DNA of 64,000 nucleotides from Palsa-883 sp963847615 (GTDB taxonomy: Bacteria > Pseudomonadota > Alphaproteobacteria > Acetobacterales > Acetobacteraceae): positions 310,001 to 374,000 of the forward strand of contig CAWKAN010000016.1 of assembly GCA_963847615.1 (NCBI GenBank), in the 5' to 3' direction. The translations under genes and the position numbers were made by a program. Below, piece by piece: positions 17,528 to 26,329 of this stretch. Below the pieces are notes generated by a model. The model did not search any database and was not told where the DNA came from. It was given only the letters and a program-made list of their open reading frames with translations. Each line of letters begins with the position of its first letter. Within the stretch, counting starts at the first letter, position 1.

Positions 17528-19654
17528 TCACGGCGTGTCGCTCAACCCGACCCCAGAGGCGGTCGCCATCGGCACATGCACCGGCATGTTCAGGCTCCAC
17601 GCCGATCCCAGCTCGGCCGCGATGTTCCAGCCGGCCGGCGGCGCGACCTGTGACAGATTGTCGGTGACCGCGTCGCCGCGACCGATCGTGGTGACGCCGT
17701 AGGGGTAAAACAGCCGGCACGCCGCGCTGGGGTTGGCCAGTGGCTGAGCCAGCGTGAGCTGCACCTGGGTCGCGTTGAGCCTGACGCATGCGGTTGCCGT
17801 GACGATCGTCCCGGGCGAGGCCACCGAGCCGCCGTCCATCACCGCCCAACCCGCACCGGTCGCCGCCAGCGTCGCGGGCACGATCAGATCGGTGCCGCAA
17901 TCATGCTGCACCGTCACGATCAGGCTGGTGGCGGACTGCCGGTAGACCTGCGTCACCGCCGGTCCGCCGGCAGTGGGGACACCGGTCGGGATTGCCGACA
18001 CACTGTCGCCGCCGCCCGAGGCCAAAACCGCCCGCGCCACCAACGGCGCCGCCAGTCTGCCGAAGCGCTGGTTGTCCGGGATGTCACGGTGCAACGGGTC
18101 GCCGCCGCTCCAAATTCCCGTGCTCGGGTCATAAACCAGCGCTGGCCCGCCAATGCTCCGCGGCAGGCTGTCGGCGGTCTGCGGCAGCACCACCGTGACG
18201 TTTTGCGTCGGATCGGCGGCCATGTCGGCGACCACCTCGCGCTGCATCTGCATCCCCGGGTCATTGGCGCCGTAAGCGAACGGGATCGCCGACCACCAGA
18301 CCTGCGGCAGGCTCGTCGCCGGGCGCGCCAGCACGCCGCGCTCGAGCGCCAGGAAGCGCCGCGCCGCCGCCTCGTAGGTGGCTTTCTCGCTGTACCGTCG
18401 GGTGCTGTCGTCCTCCGACCAGGGCCACAGGATGGCGGCGATGTCGGCGGCGTCGGCCGGCGCGGTATCGGACTGCAGCCAGGTTTGCACCGCCAGCCCG
18501 TCGGTGCCCAACGCCCAGGTGGAAGGATCGCTGCCGTCGTTGGGATCGTTGAGGAAGGAACCGTTCAGACCGAGGGCGGCGACCGGATAGATGCCCTCGC
18601 CATGGATGCAGGTCGCCGCCGGCGGGCTGGCGTAGGTCCCCACCACCCCAAACGCCAGCGCCCCCAGGTGCCACGCCACCCCCTGGGCGAGCAGATGCCA
18701 GGCGCCATCGTTCAGCCCGTTGCCGGCGTTGGACTGGCCGGTGACCAGGATCTGCACGCCCTTGCGCGGCCCCAGCGCCCAGCGCGCGGCGTAGCCCTGG
18801 ATGGCGGCGATCCCGGTGGCGTCAACCGCGGTGTTCCAGCTGGCGGCCTCGTGGAACCAGCATTCGGCGCCGCCGTTGCTGGCGCCGTTGTGCAGGAACA
18901 GCAGCGGCGCGGTGAGGCTCGACGGCAACGGGTTGGGTGCGGCGGTGGCGACCTGGCTGGCATCCAGCCAGACATCGACGCCGACGCCGGGCGTGTTGCG
19001 CAGGATCACCGCGTGGGTATGCCGGCGGGTCAGCGCACTGCTGAGCACAACCTGCCCGGCGCCGGGAAACAGCACCAGCTGGCCGCTGCCGGCACTGTTG
19101 TCGGCGGCCAGCACCTGGGTGGCGTTGATGCTGAGCAAAGTACTGGGCGCGGTGGACTTCTGCCGCCAGTTGGGCCGCGACCAGACCAGCAGCACGGTCC
19201 AGGCGGCGCCCGCGCCACAGCCCTGGGCGGCGCTGATCAGGCCCTGGTCCGGGTCCATCACCGGAAGCTGCTGGCCGGATTGCGGCAGGGTGGGCGGCAC
19301 CACCAGGCTGCAGCCGAGGCCGCCGAGCAGCCCGCTCAAATGCCCGGTGGCGAGCGGCGGATTGGTGCCGCTGGCGGCGGCATGCCACACCGTCAGCGCG
19401 GTGCCGGCACCGGATTGGTCCGCCACGGCGCTGGCAGCGGCGCCAAACGCGGCCAATGGCGCGTTGCTCGCATCGAGCATGCCGGCGGCCTGGCCGGCAT
19501 CCCACCAGCCGGTCAGGCCGGCGACCGAGGTCAGGCCCTGCGGCGGCGGCGACGGGGGCGGCGGACTGGCGCCCGGCAGCGGCGCTACCAGCATCGGTCT
19601 GCCCGGCGCCGCCATCACGACCTGGCCGTTCGGTGAGACCAGAATCACGCTCAT
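17528..19654 (-). CDS. Large SGNH/SASA-like hydrolase with lectin-like N-terminal region
   Basis: 708 aa, start chosen at MSVILVSPNGQVV (19654). Residues ~25-45 are Pro-rich. A LamG/concanavalin-like region follows (GWWDAGQAAG ... SRPNWRQKSTAPSTLLSI ... LFLHNGASNGGAECWFHEAA). Next comes a GQSN block (TGQSNAGNG, near 18735) that is the nucleophile motif of sialate-O-acetylesterase/SGNH hydrolases, and DPLHRDIPDNQRFG (near 18095) with the matching catalytic Asp and His. The last ~170 residues look like two beta-sandwich repeats. No signal peptide is seen. The modular build resembles tail-associated or surface carbohydrate esterases. It stands alone beside a group II intron remnant, which suggests acquisition by transfer. 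Confidence 0.65.
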   Translation of the reverse strand: MSVILVSPNGQVVMAAPGRPMLVAPLPGASPPPPSPPPQGLTSVAGLTGWWDAGQAAGMLDASNAPLAAFGAAASAVADQSGAGTALTVWHAAASGTNPPLATGHLSGLLGGLGCSLVVPPTLPQSGQQLPVMDPDQGLISAAQGCGAGAAWTVLLVWSRPNWRQKSTAPSTLLSINATQVLAADNSAGSGQLVLFPGAGQVVLSSALTRRHTHAVILRNTPGVGVDVWLDASQVATAAPNPLPSSLTAPLLFLHNGASNGGAECWFHEAASWNTAVDATGIAAIQGYAARWALGPRKGVQILVTGQSNAGNGLNDGAWHLLAQGVAWHLGALAFGVVGTYASPPAATCIHGEGIYPVAALGLNGSFLNDPNDGSDPSTWALGTDGLAVQTWLQSDTAPADAADIAAILWPWSEDDSTRRYSEKATYEAAARRFLALERGVLARPATSLPQVWWSAIPFAYGANDPGMQMQREVVADMAADPTQNVTVVLPQTADSLPRSIGGPALVYDPSTGIWSGGDPLHRDIPDNQRFGRLAAPLVARAVLASGGGDSVSAIPTGVPTAGGPAVTQVYRQSATSLIVTVQHDCGTDLIVPATLAATGAGWAVMDGGSVASPGTIVTATACVRLNATQVQLTLAQPLANPSAACRLFYPYGVTTIGRGDAVTDNLSQVAPPAGWNIAAELGSAWSLNMPVHVPMATASGVGLSDTP

Positions 19655-19952
19655 GGCGCGGTCGCGGTCGTGGCGAGGGAAGTCCCGGCGGAGTGGCGCG
19701 CGAGCATTTTGGGGGAGACCCTTCGATCGGTGATGTCCGTCGGCTTCTCTAACATGGACTAACGGTATGTGCAATATATACTAACCGCAGCGGCCGGGCT
19801 GGTCGGTTGCCGCGGCGTGGCACGCCCCGGACCGTCGCGGCGATTGGCTCGGCTGTCCCGGGCGGACCGCAGGGGGCCAACAGACGACGCACATCGTCAT
19901 GGCACCGGCGTTTCGTCGATCGGGGCCGGGACGGTTGTCCTCGCCGCCTTCC

Positions 19953-19985
19953 GAGCCGTGCCGGCGGTTCTCCCGCACACGGCTC
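19953..19985 (-). ncRNA. Group II intron domain V hairpin
   Basis: On the minus strand this reads GAGCCGTGTGCGG-GAGA-ACCGCCGGCACGGCTC: an 8-bp basal stem GAGCCGTG/CACGGCTC, an internal bulge and an apical GCGG/CCGC stem. This matches the catalytic-triad-bearing domain V of bacterial group II introns, directly 3' of the maturase fragment. A possible domain VI hairpin follows at about 19900-19930. With no domains I-IV it cannot splice. Confidence 0.7.
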
Positions 19986-20013
19986 TCCGGTCGCTGGTTT
20001 TCTCACCGGCGCG

Positions 20014-20256
20014 TGGCGCGGTTTCATCAGCCGCCGGTAAGGCGAACCGCCGGTGATCCGCGAAGCAGGCATTGGTCCATCGCCGAGGATCGGCCTCGCG
20101 CCGGCGCATACCGGGACGCTTGTCCCGCTTGCGCAGACTGGCGCGCTGCCGGTGCCGGAGGAAACCGTCGAGCCTCCGGAACCGCCCCGGCCTGGCGTGT
20201 TTGACGTCGCCAAACCAGCCCCGCAGCCATGGCTGGAGGTCAGCGATGATCCGCTC
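20014..20256 (-). pseudogene. Group II intron reverse transcriptase/maturase, C-terminal fragment
   Basis: About 80 residues match the conserved end of bacterial group II intron maturases: DLQPWLRGWFGDVKHA, FRRLDGFLRHRQRASLRKR, DPRRWTNACFADHRRFALP, the last being the domain X/En-side tail. The reverse-transcriptase domains are absent upstream, where the frame runs into unrelated sequence. This is a 5'-truncated remnant. The intron domain V hairpin follows directly on the same strand (19953-19985), so the 3' end of the intron is physically intact. Confidence 0.75.
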
Positions 20257-20273
20257 CGCGATACCAGCGGCCC

Positions 20274-20652
20274 GGTTGGCTGACCGATCGGCCAGCGTTG
20301 GGCTGTCGGTATGAGTCTTGGTCTGGCGCGCGGTCGCCCGCAACTCCCCTGGGCAACCCCGCGCGCGATACCAGCGGCCTGAAATGGTGGAAGCGTCATC
20401 ATCTTGGGCCGCTGGTGTCATCCATCGTGACCGGGCATATTGGACCGATAGCGGAATACAACCTGGCCGTTCGCGTCGGCCCGGCCAATCGGCCGACCAC
20501 CGCGCAGGGGATGTGCACCCCCATGGCGGTCCGACCCGGACACCGCCATGGCAATGCGGCAATGCCGCCGCGCCGAAATGAACGCCGCCGGCCGCGGAGG
20601 GCTTCACAGCCACCGGTCATGCGCTACGCTGCCGGGCTGGAAGGAGCCCCCG
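20274..20652. other. Intergenic remnant DNA with a 15-bp direct repeat
   Basis: No gene is supported. The word GCGATACCAGCGGCC occurs at 20258-20272 (inside the maturase fragment) and again at 20365-20379 in the same orientation. A near-palindrome (CCATGGCGGTCCG / CGGACACCGCCATGG) lies at 20522-20552. The sequence looks like scrambled mobile-element debris. An AAGGAG ribosome-binding site at 20641 serves the next gene. Confidence 0.5.
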
Positions 20653-22760
20653 ATGCCAGATGCCGCCGCCAGCGGCGCTCGCCGCCAGATCCGCGCCTCG
20701 GTCTGTCCGCACGACTGCCCCTCCACCTGCGCGCTGGAGGTGGAGGTGCTGGACCATGCGCGGATCGGCGCGGTGCACGGCGCGGCGGCCAACAGCTACA
20801 CCGCCGGCGTGATCTGCACCAAGGTGGCGCGCTACGCCGAGCGCATCCACCACCCCGACCGGCTGACCCATCCGCTGCTGCGCACCGGGCCGAAGGGCTC
20901 CGGCCAGTTCCGCCGGATCTCCTGGGACGAGGCGCTGGACCGCACCGCCGGCGCCTTCGCCGACCTCGCGGCGCGGCACGGCGCCACCGCGGTGTGGCCA
21001 TACTACTTTGCCGGCACGATGGGCCTGGTGCAGCGCGACGGCATCAACCGGCTGCGCCACGTGATGGGCTATTCGCGCCAGAAGCTGACCATCTGCACCT
21101 CGTTGCCGGAGAACGGCTGGCTCGCCGGCGTCGGGCCAGGCGCGCGGCACCGACCCGCGCGAGATGGCGCAGTCCGACCTGATCGTGGTGTGGGGCGGCA
21201 ACCCGGTCTCGACCCAGGTCAACGTGATGCACCACGTCGCCCGCGCGCGGAAGCAGCGCGGGGCGAAGCTGGTGGTGATCGATCCGTATCGATCGCCGAC
21301 CGCCGCGGTGGCCGACCTGCACCTGGCGCCGCGGCCGGGCACCGACGGCGCGCTGGCCTGCGCGGTGATGCACGTGGCGTTTCGCGACGGCCATGCCGAC
21401 CGCGACTACATGGAACGTTTCGCCGATTGCCCGGCGGCGCTGGAGGCGCATTTGGCGACGCGCGGCCCGGCCTGGGCGGCGGCGATCACCGGGCTGTCGG
21501 TGGCCGAGATCGAGGACTTCGCCCGGCTGTACGGCACCACGCGGCGCGCCTACATCCGCGCCGGCTACGGCTTCGCCCGGTCGCGCAACGGCGCGGCCAA
21601 CATGCACGCGGTGGCTTGCCTGCCGACCGTCACCGGCGCCTGGCAGCATCCGGGCGGCGGCGCGCTGTGGTCCAACCGCGGCCTGTACCACTGGGACAAG
21701 ACGCTGATCGAGGGCCTCGACGCGCGCGACCTGTCGATCCGCGAGCTGGACATGAGCCGGATCGGCAGCGTGCTGACCGGCGACCGGACCGAACTGGGCG
21801 ACGGACCGCCGGTGCACGGGCTGTTGATCCAGAACCAGAACCCGGTGACGGTCTGCCCGGACAGCCACCGCGTGCGCCGCGGCTTCGCCCGCGAGGACCT
21901 GTTCGTCTGCACCCACGAGCAGTTCCTGACCGAGACCGCGCGCTGGTCGGACATCGTGCTGCCGGCGACGATGTTCCTGGAGCACGACGACCTGTACCAG
22001 GCCGGCGGGCACAGCCATATCCAGATCGGTCCCAAGCTGATCGAACCGCCGGGCGAATGCCGCTCGAACCACGCGGTGCTGCAGGGCCTGGCGGCTGCGG
22101 CTCGGGGCAAAACATCCCGGCTTCGAGATGACGGCGATGCAGATCATCGATGCCACCTTGCGCGCGTCGGGCTGGCCGGATGCCGAAACCGTGCTGCGCG
22201 CGCGCTGGATCGATGCCTACGACGCAGCCGTCGACAAGCGCTTCGCCGAGGGGTTTCCGACGCCGGACCGGCGGTTTCATTTTGCCCCCGACTGGGCCGT
22301 GCTGGGCAGGCTGCACGCCGTCATGCCGAAGCTGCCCGACCACATGGCGACGATCGACGTCGCCAGCGAAGCGCATCCGTTCCGCCTGGTCACCGCGCCG
22401 GCGCGCAGCTTCCTCAACACCAGCTTCACCGAGATGGCTTCGTCGCGCCGGCGCGAGGGACGCCCGACCGTGCTGCTGCATCCGGCGGACGCGGCCGCGC
22501 GCGGCATCGCCGAGGGCGCCCGCGTGCGGCTGGGCAACGCGCGCGGCGAGGTGGTGCTGCACGCGCGGCTGGCCGACGGCATGCAGCCCGGCGTGCTGGT
22601 GGCCGAAAGCGTCTGGCCGAGCGAATGTTTCGAAGGCGGCATCGGGATCAATGCGCTGACCAGCGACGACCCGGGCCCGCCGTCCGGCGGCGCGGTGTTC
22701 CACGACACCGCGGTGTGGCTGCGCGCGGCGGCGGCGGACCTGCCGATCGCGGCGGAATAG
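20653..22760 (+). CDS. Molybdopterin-dependent oxidoreductase, DMSO-reductase family (two frameshifts)
   Basis: The start follows AAGGAG by 6 bp. The N-terminal CPHDCPSTC ... ICTK supplies the four cysteines of a [4Fe-4S] cluster. Then come the Mo-bisPGD domains (GGNPVSTQVN, IDPYRSPTAAVADLHLAPRPGTDGAL, GYGFARSRNGAANMHA, LIQNQNPVTVCPD) and a C-terminal dinucleotide-binding domain (RSFLNTSFTEM ... LHPADAAARGIAEGARVRLGN ... SVWPSECF). One extra G near 21135 and another change near 22095-22105 split it into three frames. The joined protein is about 702 aa, typical for the single-subunit, no-Tat-signal cytoplasmic group. Substrate unknown. Confidence 0.85.
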
Positions 22761-22839
22761 CCGAACCGGCGACAGGCGAAACGACACCGCCAATGCGACA
22801 GGCAACAGGCCCCTCGGCGGGGCGGCAACGGGGACGGAT

Positions 22840-23898
22840 ATGGGCAAACGGATAGCGATGGTCGGCGCCGGCGCGGTCGGCGGGTATGTCGGCGCCAGCC
22901 TGGCGGCCAGCGGCCAGGACGTGACGCTGATCGACCCATGGCCGGAACATGTCGAGGCGATCCGCACGCACGGCATGGAGCTGTACGGCATGACCGAGGC
23001 CGAGCGGCGCACGGTGAAGGTCAAGGCGATGCACCTGACCGAAGTGCAGGGCCTGGCCAGGCAGCCGCCCATCGACATCGCCTTCGTTGCGGTCAAGTCG
23101 TACGACACGGTGTGGGCGACGCAACTGATCCGCCCCTACCTGGCGCCCGGCGGCTGCGTGGTGTCGATGCAGAACTGCATCAACGAGGAGCGCGTCGCCG
23201 GCGTGGTCGGCTGGGGCCGCACGCTGGGCTGCATCGTCACCGGCGGCGCCGGCGTGGACCTGTATGAGCCGGGCCACATCCGCCGCGGCTATGCCAGGCA
23301 GCCGCACGTCACCTCGTTCTATATCGGCGAACCGCACGGCCAGATCACGAAGCGTGCCGAGGAGATCGCCGCGATCATGAGCGCCGTCGACACCGCCGCG
23401 GCGATCGACGACCTGTGGGGCGAGCGCTGGACCAAGCTGTGCGTGAACGGCATGCGCAACGGCGTGTCCGCCGCCACCGGGATGGGCGGCAACGAACGCG
23501 ACGGCCATGACGCGGTGCGCCGCGTCTGCATCGCGCTCGGCGGCGAGGCGGTGCGGGTCGGCCAGAAGCTCGGCTACAAGCTGGGCAAGGTCGGCGTTCT
23601 CGATGCGGAGCGCCTGGCCCGCGCGCACGAGGGCGACGCGGCGGCACTGGCGGAGATCGAGCGGCAGTTGCTCGATGCCACCACGGGGTCGTTGCGCAGC
23701 GCGCACCAGCGTCCCTCGATGGCGCAGGACATGGCGAAGGGCCGCCGCACCGAGATCGAGTTCATGAACGGCTTCATCGCCGAGAAGGGCGCCGAGGCCG
23801 GCGTGCCGGCGCCGATGAACGCGCGGCTGACCGAGGTGGTGAAGCGGGTCGAGCGCGGCGAGCTGCCGGCGCGGCCGGAGAATGTGCTGTGGAACTGA
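22840..23898 (+). CDS. Ketopantoate reductase family protein (PanE/ApbA-like)
   Basis: 352 aa. The N-terminal Rossmann fold has GAGAVGGYVGASLA (residues 8-21) for NAD(P)H and FVAVKSYDT with the family Lys. The C-terminal helical domain has WTKLCVNGMRNGVSA ... SMAQDMAKGRRTEIEFMNGFI, where the catalytic-type Lys and the S-D/E pattern of the ketopantoate-reductase C-terminal domain are seen. It is about 50 aa longer than E. coli PanE, so it may act on another 2-oxo acid rather than make pantoate. It lies 80 bp after the molybdopterin enzyme, same strand, possibly co-transcribed. Confidence 0.8.
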   Translation: MGKRIAMVGAGAVGGYVGASLAASGQDVTLIDPWPEHVEAIRTHGMELYGMTEAERRTVKVKAMHLTEVQGLARQPPIDIAFVAVKSYDTVWATQLIRPYLAPGGCVVSMQNCINEERVAGVVGWGRTLGCIVTGGAGVDLYEPGHIRRGYARQPHVTSFYIGEPHGQITKRAEEIAAIMSAVDTAAAIDDLWGERWTKLCVNGMRNGVSAATGMGGNERDGHDAVRRVCIALGGEAVRVGQKLGYKLGKVGVLDAERLARAHEGDAAALAEIERQLLDATTGSLRSAHQRPSMAQDMAKGRRTEIEFMNGFIAEKGAEAGVPAPMNARLTEVVKRVERGELPARPENVLWN

Positions 23899-23911
23899 AC
23901 GGGCGAAAGGT

Positions 23912-23994
23912 GGCGGAATGCGCTGCGCTGTTCCGCCCTACCGCCGAGCGGCCGTAGGGCGAGCGTAGGGCGGAACAGCGCAGCGCATTCCGCC
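23912..23994. repeat. Inverted repeat A, 30-bp perfect arms (GTAGGGCGGAA family)
   Basis: Left arm 23912-23941 and right arm 23965-23994 are perfect reverse complements (outer GGCGGAATGCGCTGCG, inner GTAGGGCGGAAC) with a 23-nt loop. It lies 14 bp after the stop of the PanE-like gene and between convergent genes, so it may serve as a bidirectional terminator hairpin. A relative lies at 38532-38633 with the arms arranged the other way round. Confidence 0.9.
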
Positions 23995-24044
23995 AACACC
24001 CAAGCCAGCCGCCCCGACCAACGCTTCATCCGGCGACGAACATT

Positions 24045-24800
24045 TCACCCCGCGAACGTCACCTCCGCCGCGCCCAGCCCCTCGAACGCCACCCCGCAAA
24101 CATCGCCCGGCTGCAAATAGCGCAGCCCGGTGCAGGAGCCGCAGGTGACGAACTGGCCCGCCTTCACCCCGCCGGCGCCGCGCATCATCTCCACCAGCGC
24201 CACCGCGATGCCGAGCGGATCGCCGGTCGGATGGCCGCCGATTTGTTGCAGCACCGGCGCGCCGTTGACCGTCAGCGTGACCTTCAGCTTGCCAAGCGCC
24301 ATCCCCTGCCAGTCGCGCAGCACCTTGCCATGCACGAACGCGCCGTTGCTGATGCAGTCGGCAAGCTTGTCCAGCGCCGAGGCCGCATCGGCGTCCGCGT
24401 AGCGGCTGGTCACAACCTCGATCGCCGCGCAGGCCTCGACGACGGCGGCGACCTCCTCGCGCGCATACGGCGTGGCACGCGGCGGCAGGTCGGCGCGGAA
24501 CACGAAGGCGATCTCGCCCTCCACGCCGCATTGCGGCACCAGCGCCGCCGGAATGCGCGCCGGCGACGCATGCACGGTGGGCGCGTAGATGATGCCGCGG
24601 GTCGGCTCGGCCCCGGCCGGCGCGTTGGCCTTGAACGCGCCGATCGCGACGCCGAGCGCGGCGGTGACGGCGTCCTGGATCGCGTGCGCCTCGGCGACGC
24701 TGCCCGGCCGGCAGGCCGGCGGCAGCAGGGGAATGCGAACGCCGTCGCGCCTGGCGGCAACCAGCAGTGCGGCGGCCTCGGCAATGTCGTGCGCGTCCAT
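24045..24800 (-). CDS. 2-keto-4-pentenoate hydratase-like protein (fumarylacetoacetase superfamily)
   Basis: 251 aa. The order of motifs, EAHAIQDAV ... CGVEGEIAFVFRADLP ... AIEVVTSRY ... SNGAFVHG ... HPTGDPLGIAVALVE ... LQPGDVCGVAFEGLG, is that of MhpD/TesE/HpaH-type hydratases, with the acidic metal-binding EGEIAF signature. These add water to 2-hydroxypenta-2,4-dienoate in meta-cleavage of aromatics, or act as related decarboxylases. Start at 24800 (MDAHDIAEAAALL); longer versions read into the adjacent repeat element. No meta-cleavage operon surrounds it, so the substrate is inferred only. Confidence 0.8.
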   Translation of the reverse strand: MDAHDIAEAAALLVAARRDGVRIPLLPPACRPGSVAEAHAIQDAVTAALGVAIGAFKANAPAGAEPTRGIIYAPTVHASPARIPAALVPQCGVEGEIAFVFRADLPPRATPYAREEVAAVVEACAAIEVVTSRYADADAASALDKLADCISNGAFVHGKVLRDWQGMALGKLKVTLTVNGAPVLQQIGGHPTGDPLGIAVALVEMMRGAGGVKAGQFVTCGSCTGLRYLQPGDVCGVAFEGLGAAEVTFAG

Positions 24801-24845
24801 GCGGCGTCTCCTTGGCGGGTTCCGCCGCAGCATCGCATGCCAGGC

Positions 24846-25180
24846 GGCCGGGCGAACAGGGGAACGCAGCAAGGCTGGGGCTTCGCCCCAGACCCCACCA
24901 AGGGGCGCTGCCCCTTGGAACCCCGCCAAGGGCGGAGCCCTTGGAACCCCGGACCGGGAGTGTGGGGAGGGGAAGGGGGCGGGTGGGCACGGCGTCGGAG
25001 CCGCCCCTCGCGAGGGGCGGCTCCGACGCCGTGCCCACCCGCCCCCTTCCCCTCCCCACACTCCCGGTCAAGGAGTCCAGAGGCCGCTGCCTCTGGTGGG
25101 GGGTCCAGGGGGGCAACGCCCCCCTGGCGGGGTTCGGGGCGGAGCCCCGACCTTGCTGGGTTCACCTGATTACCCCGGCC
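24846..25180 (-). repeat. Multi-hairpin palindromic element, copy 2 (reverse orientation)
   Basis: Same architecture as copy 1 but reverse-complemented: left hairpins CTGGGGC-ttc-GCCCCAG, CCAAGGGGC-gct-GCCCCTTGG and CCAAGGGC-gga-GCCCTTGG; a ~112-bp central palindrome (tip CCCCTCGCGAGGGG); right hairpins CCAGAGGC/GCCTCTGG, CCAGGGGGGC-aac-GCCCCCCTGG and CGGGGC-gga-GCCCCG. Its outer arms (GGCCGGG...AACAGGGGAACGCAGC versus GGCCGGGGTAATCAGGTGAA on the other side) match each other better than they match other copies. The right arm supplies the last codons and stop of the membrane gene at 25162. Confidence 0.9.
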
Positions 25181-25956
25181 GCCGGGCGCCATGCCAGCAT
25201 GCCGGCGGACCACAGCAGCGACGTCCCGAGCATCGCCAGCAGCGCCCACCCTGCGCCGAGCGGCGCCGCACAGAGATGCAGCATCAGCAGCGACAGCGCG
25301 AAACCGGGCATCGCCCGGACGGCGCCCGCCATCACCGCCGCCGATGCGGCGCCGCCCAGGCGCGGCAGCACCAGGAAGGCGAAGCTGGTGAAGGCCACCG
25401 GGAACACCGCTGCCATGCCGGTCATCGCCGGGCCCAACGCGCGGCTGGCGGTCACCACGCTGGCCACCACCAGCCCGACCAGCGCGGCGCGCACCGGCAG
25501 CTCGAACCAGCGCCGTCGCAGCGCGCCGCTCGCAACGGCCGGCGCGCGCGCGGCGGGGCGGGTCAGCCAGTGGGCCAGCACGATCACCACAAGGTTCAGC
25601 AGCAGCGCGCCGCCCAGGCTCCACGCGACCGCGTGGATCGCCAATACGGCCAGCAGCCAGGCCGACAGCCCGCCGCCGATCACCACGAACCGGCGGTGGC
25701 GGGGCGCGAGCCGCGCGATCACGCTCAGCAGCACGAAGGTCGCGGCGTTCGTGGTGAAGCTGCCGAGCGCGCTGTCGGCAATGAACCCGGCATCGTGCTG
25801 CAGCGACAGCATCACATAGGCCGGGCCGGCGGCGATCGGCAGGCTGATGATCAGGCCGCCCCAGAAGGGGCCGGCGGCCTCGGCGGCGACCGAGGCGAGC
25901 ACGACGATCAGCGCCGTGGCGACGGCCTTGACCAGCAGCGCGGTCCAGAACGCCAT
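25162..25956 (-). CDS. Integral membrane protein, about eight TM segments
   Basis: 264 aa, almost entirely hydrophobic segments: ~5-25, 30-48, 64-82, 92-108, 112-130, 152-172, 176-198 and 205-255. A positively charged loop (LTRPAARAPAVASGALRRRW) separates two similar-sized halves. No catalytic or transport motif is recognised. The final codons and stop lie within the terminal arm of repeat copy 2, so the C-terminus may have been altered when the element formed there. Divergent from hrpB. Confidence 0.65.
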   Translation of the reverse strand: MAFWTALLVKAVATALIVVLASVAAEAAGPFWGGLIISLPIAAGPAYVMLSLQHDAGFIADSALGSFTTNAATFVLLSVIARLAPRHRRFVVIGGGLSAWLLAVLAIHAVAWSLGGALLLNLVVIVLAHWLTRPAARAPAVASGALRRRWFELPVRAALVGLVVASVVTASRALGPAMTGMAAVFPVAFTSFAFLVLPRLGGAASAAVMAGAVRAMPGFALSLLMLHLCAAPLGAGWALLAMLGTSLLWSAGMLAWRPAAGVIR

Positions 25957-26329
25957 CAGGTCGGTCTCGGCGCAGGTTGCTGGCGCCGCGCGGATCGCGA
26001 CGAACCGGCGGGACCGAACGGCCGGGCGCGTCGCACGGGCCGCCGCCCGAGGGACGGCAGTGGGTTTCGGGGCATGGTCTTCGGTCCGGCGTTGCTGCGT
26101 GTGGCGGCTGGCGCAGGCTTATCACGGCGGCGGCGGGACGACGATCGGGCGGCGAGGCAGTTCGCAGGTCTCCAGGCGATGGCAGCCAGAGCCTCCCCCG
26201 GCAACGCCAGCCATGCGGGACGGACGGCCGTCGTTGCCCACGCCCGGCGCCGCCGACCGGCCGGGGATCGGCGCGGCTGGCTCGGAGGGGGAATGGGGAT
26301 CGCCCCCGATCGGTGCTACCCGTCCGCCC
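25957..26329. other. Divergent intergenic region, nothing recognised
   Basis: 373 bp between the divergent membrane gene and hrpB. It presumably holds both promoters, but no convincing -35/-10 pair stands out in this GC-rich sequence. Short open frames here have no recognisable features. No repeat was found. Confidence 0.5.
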
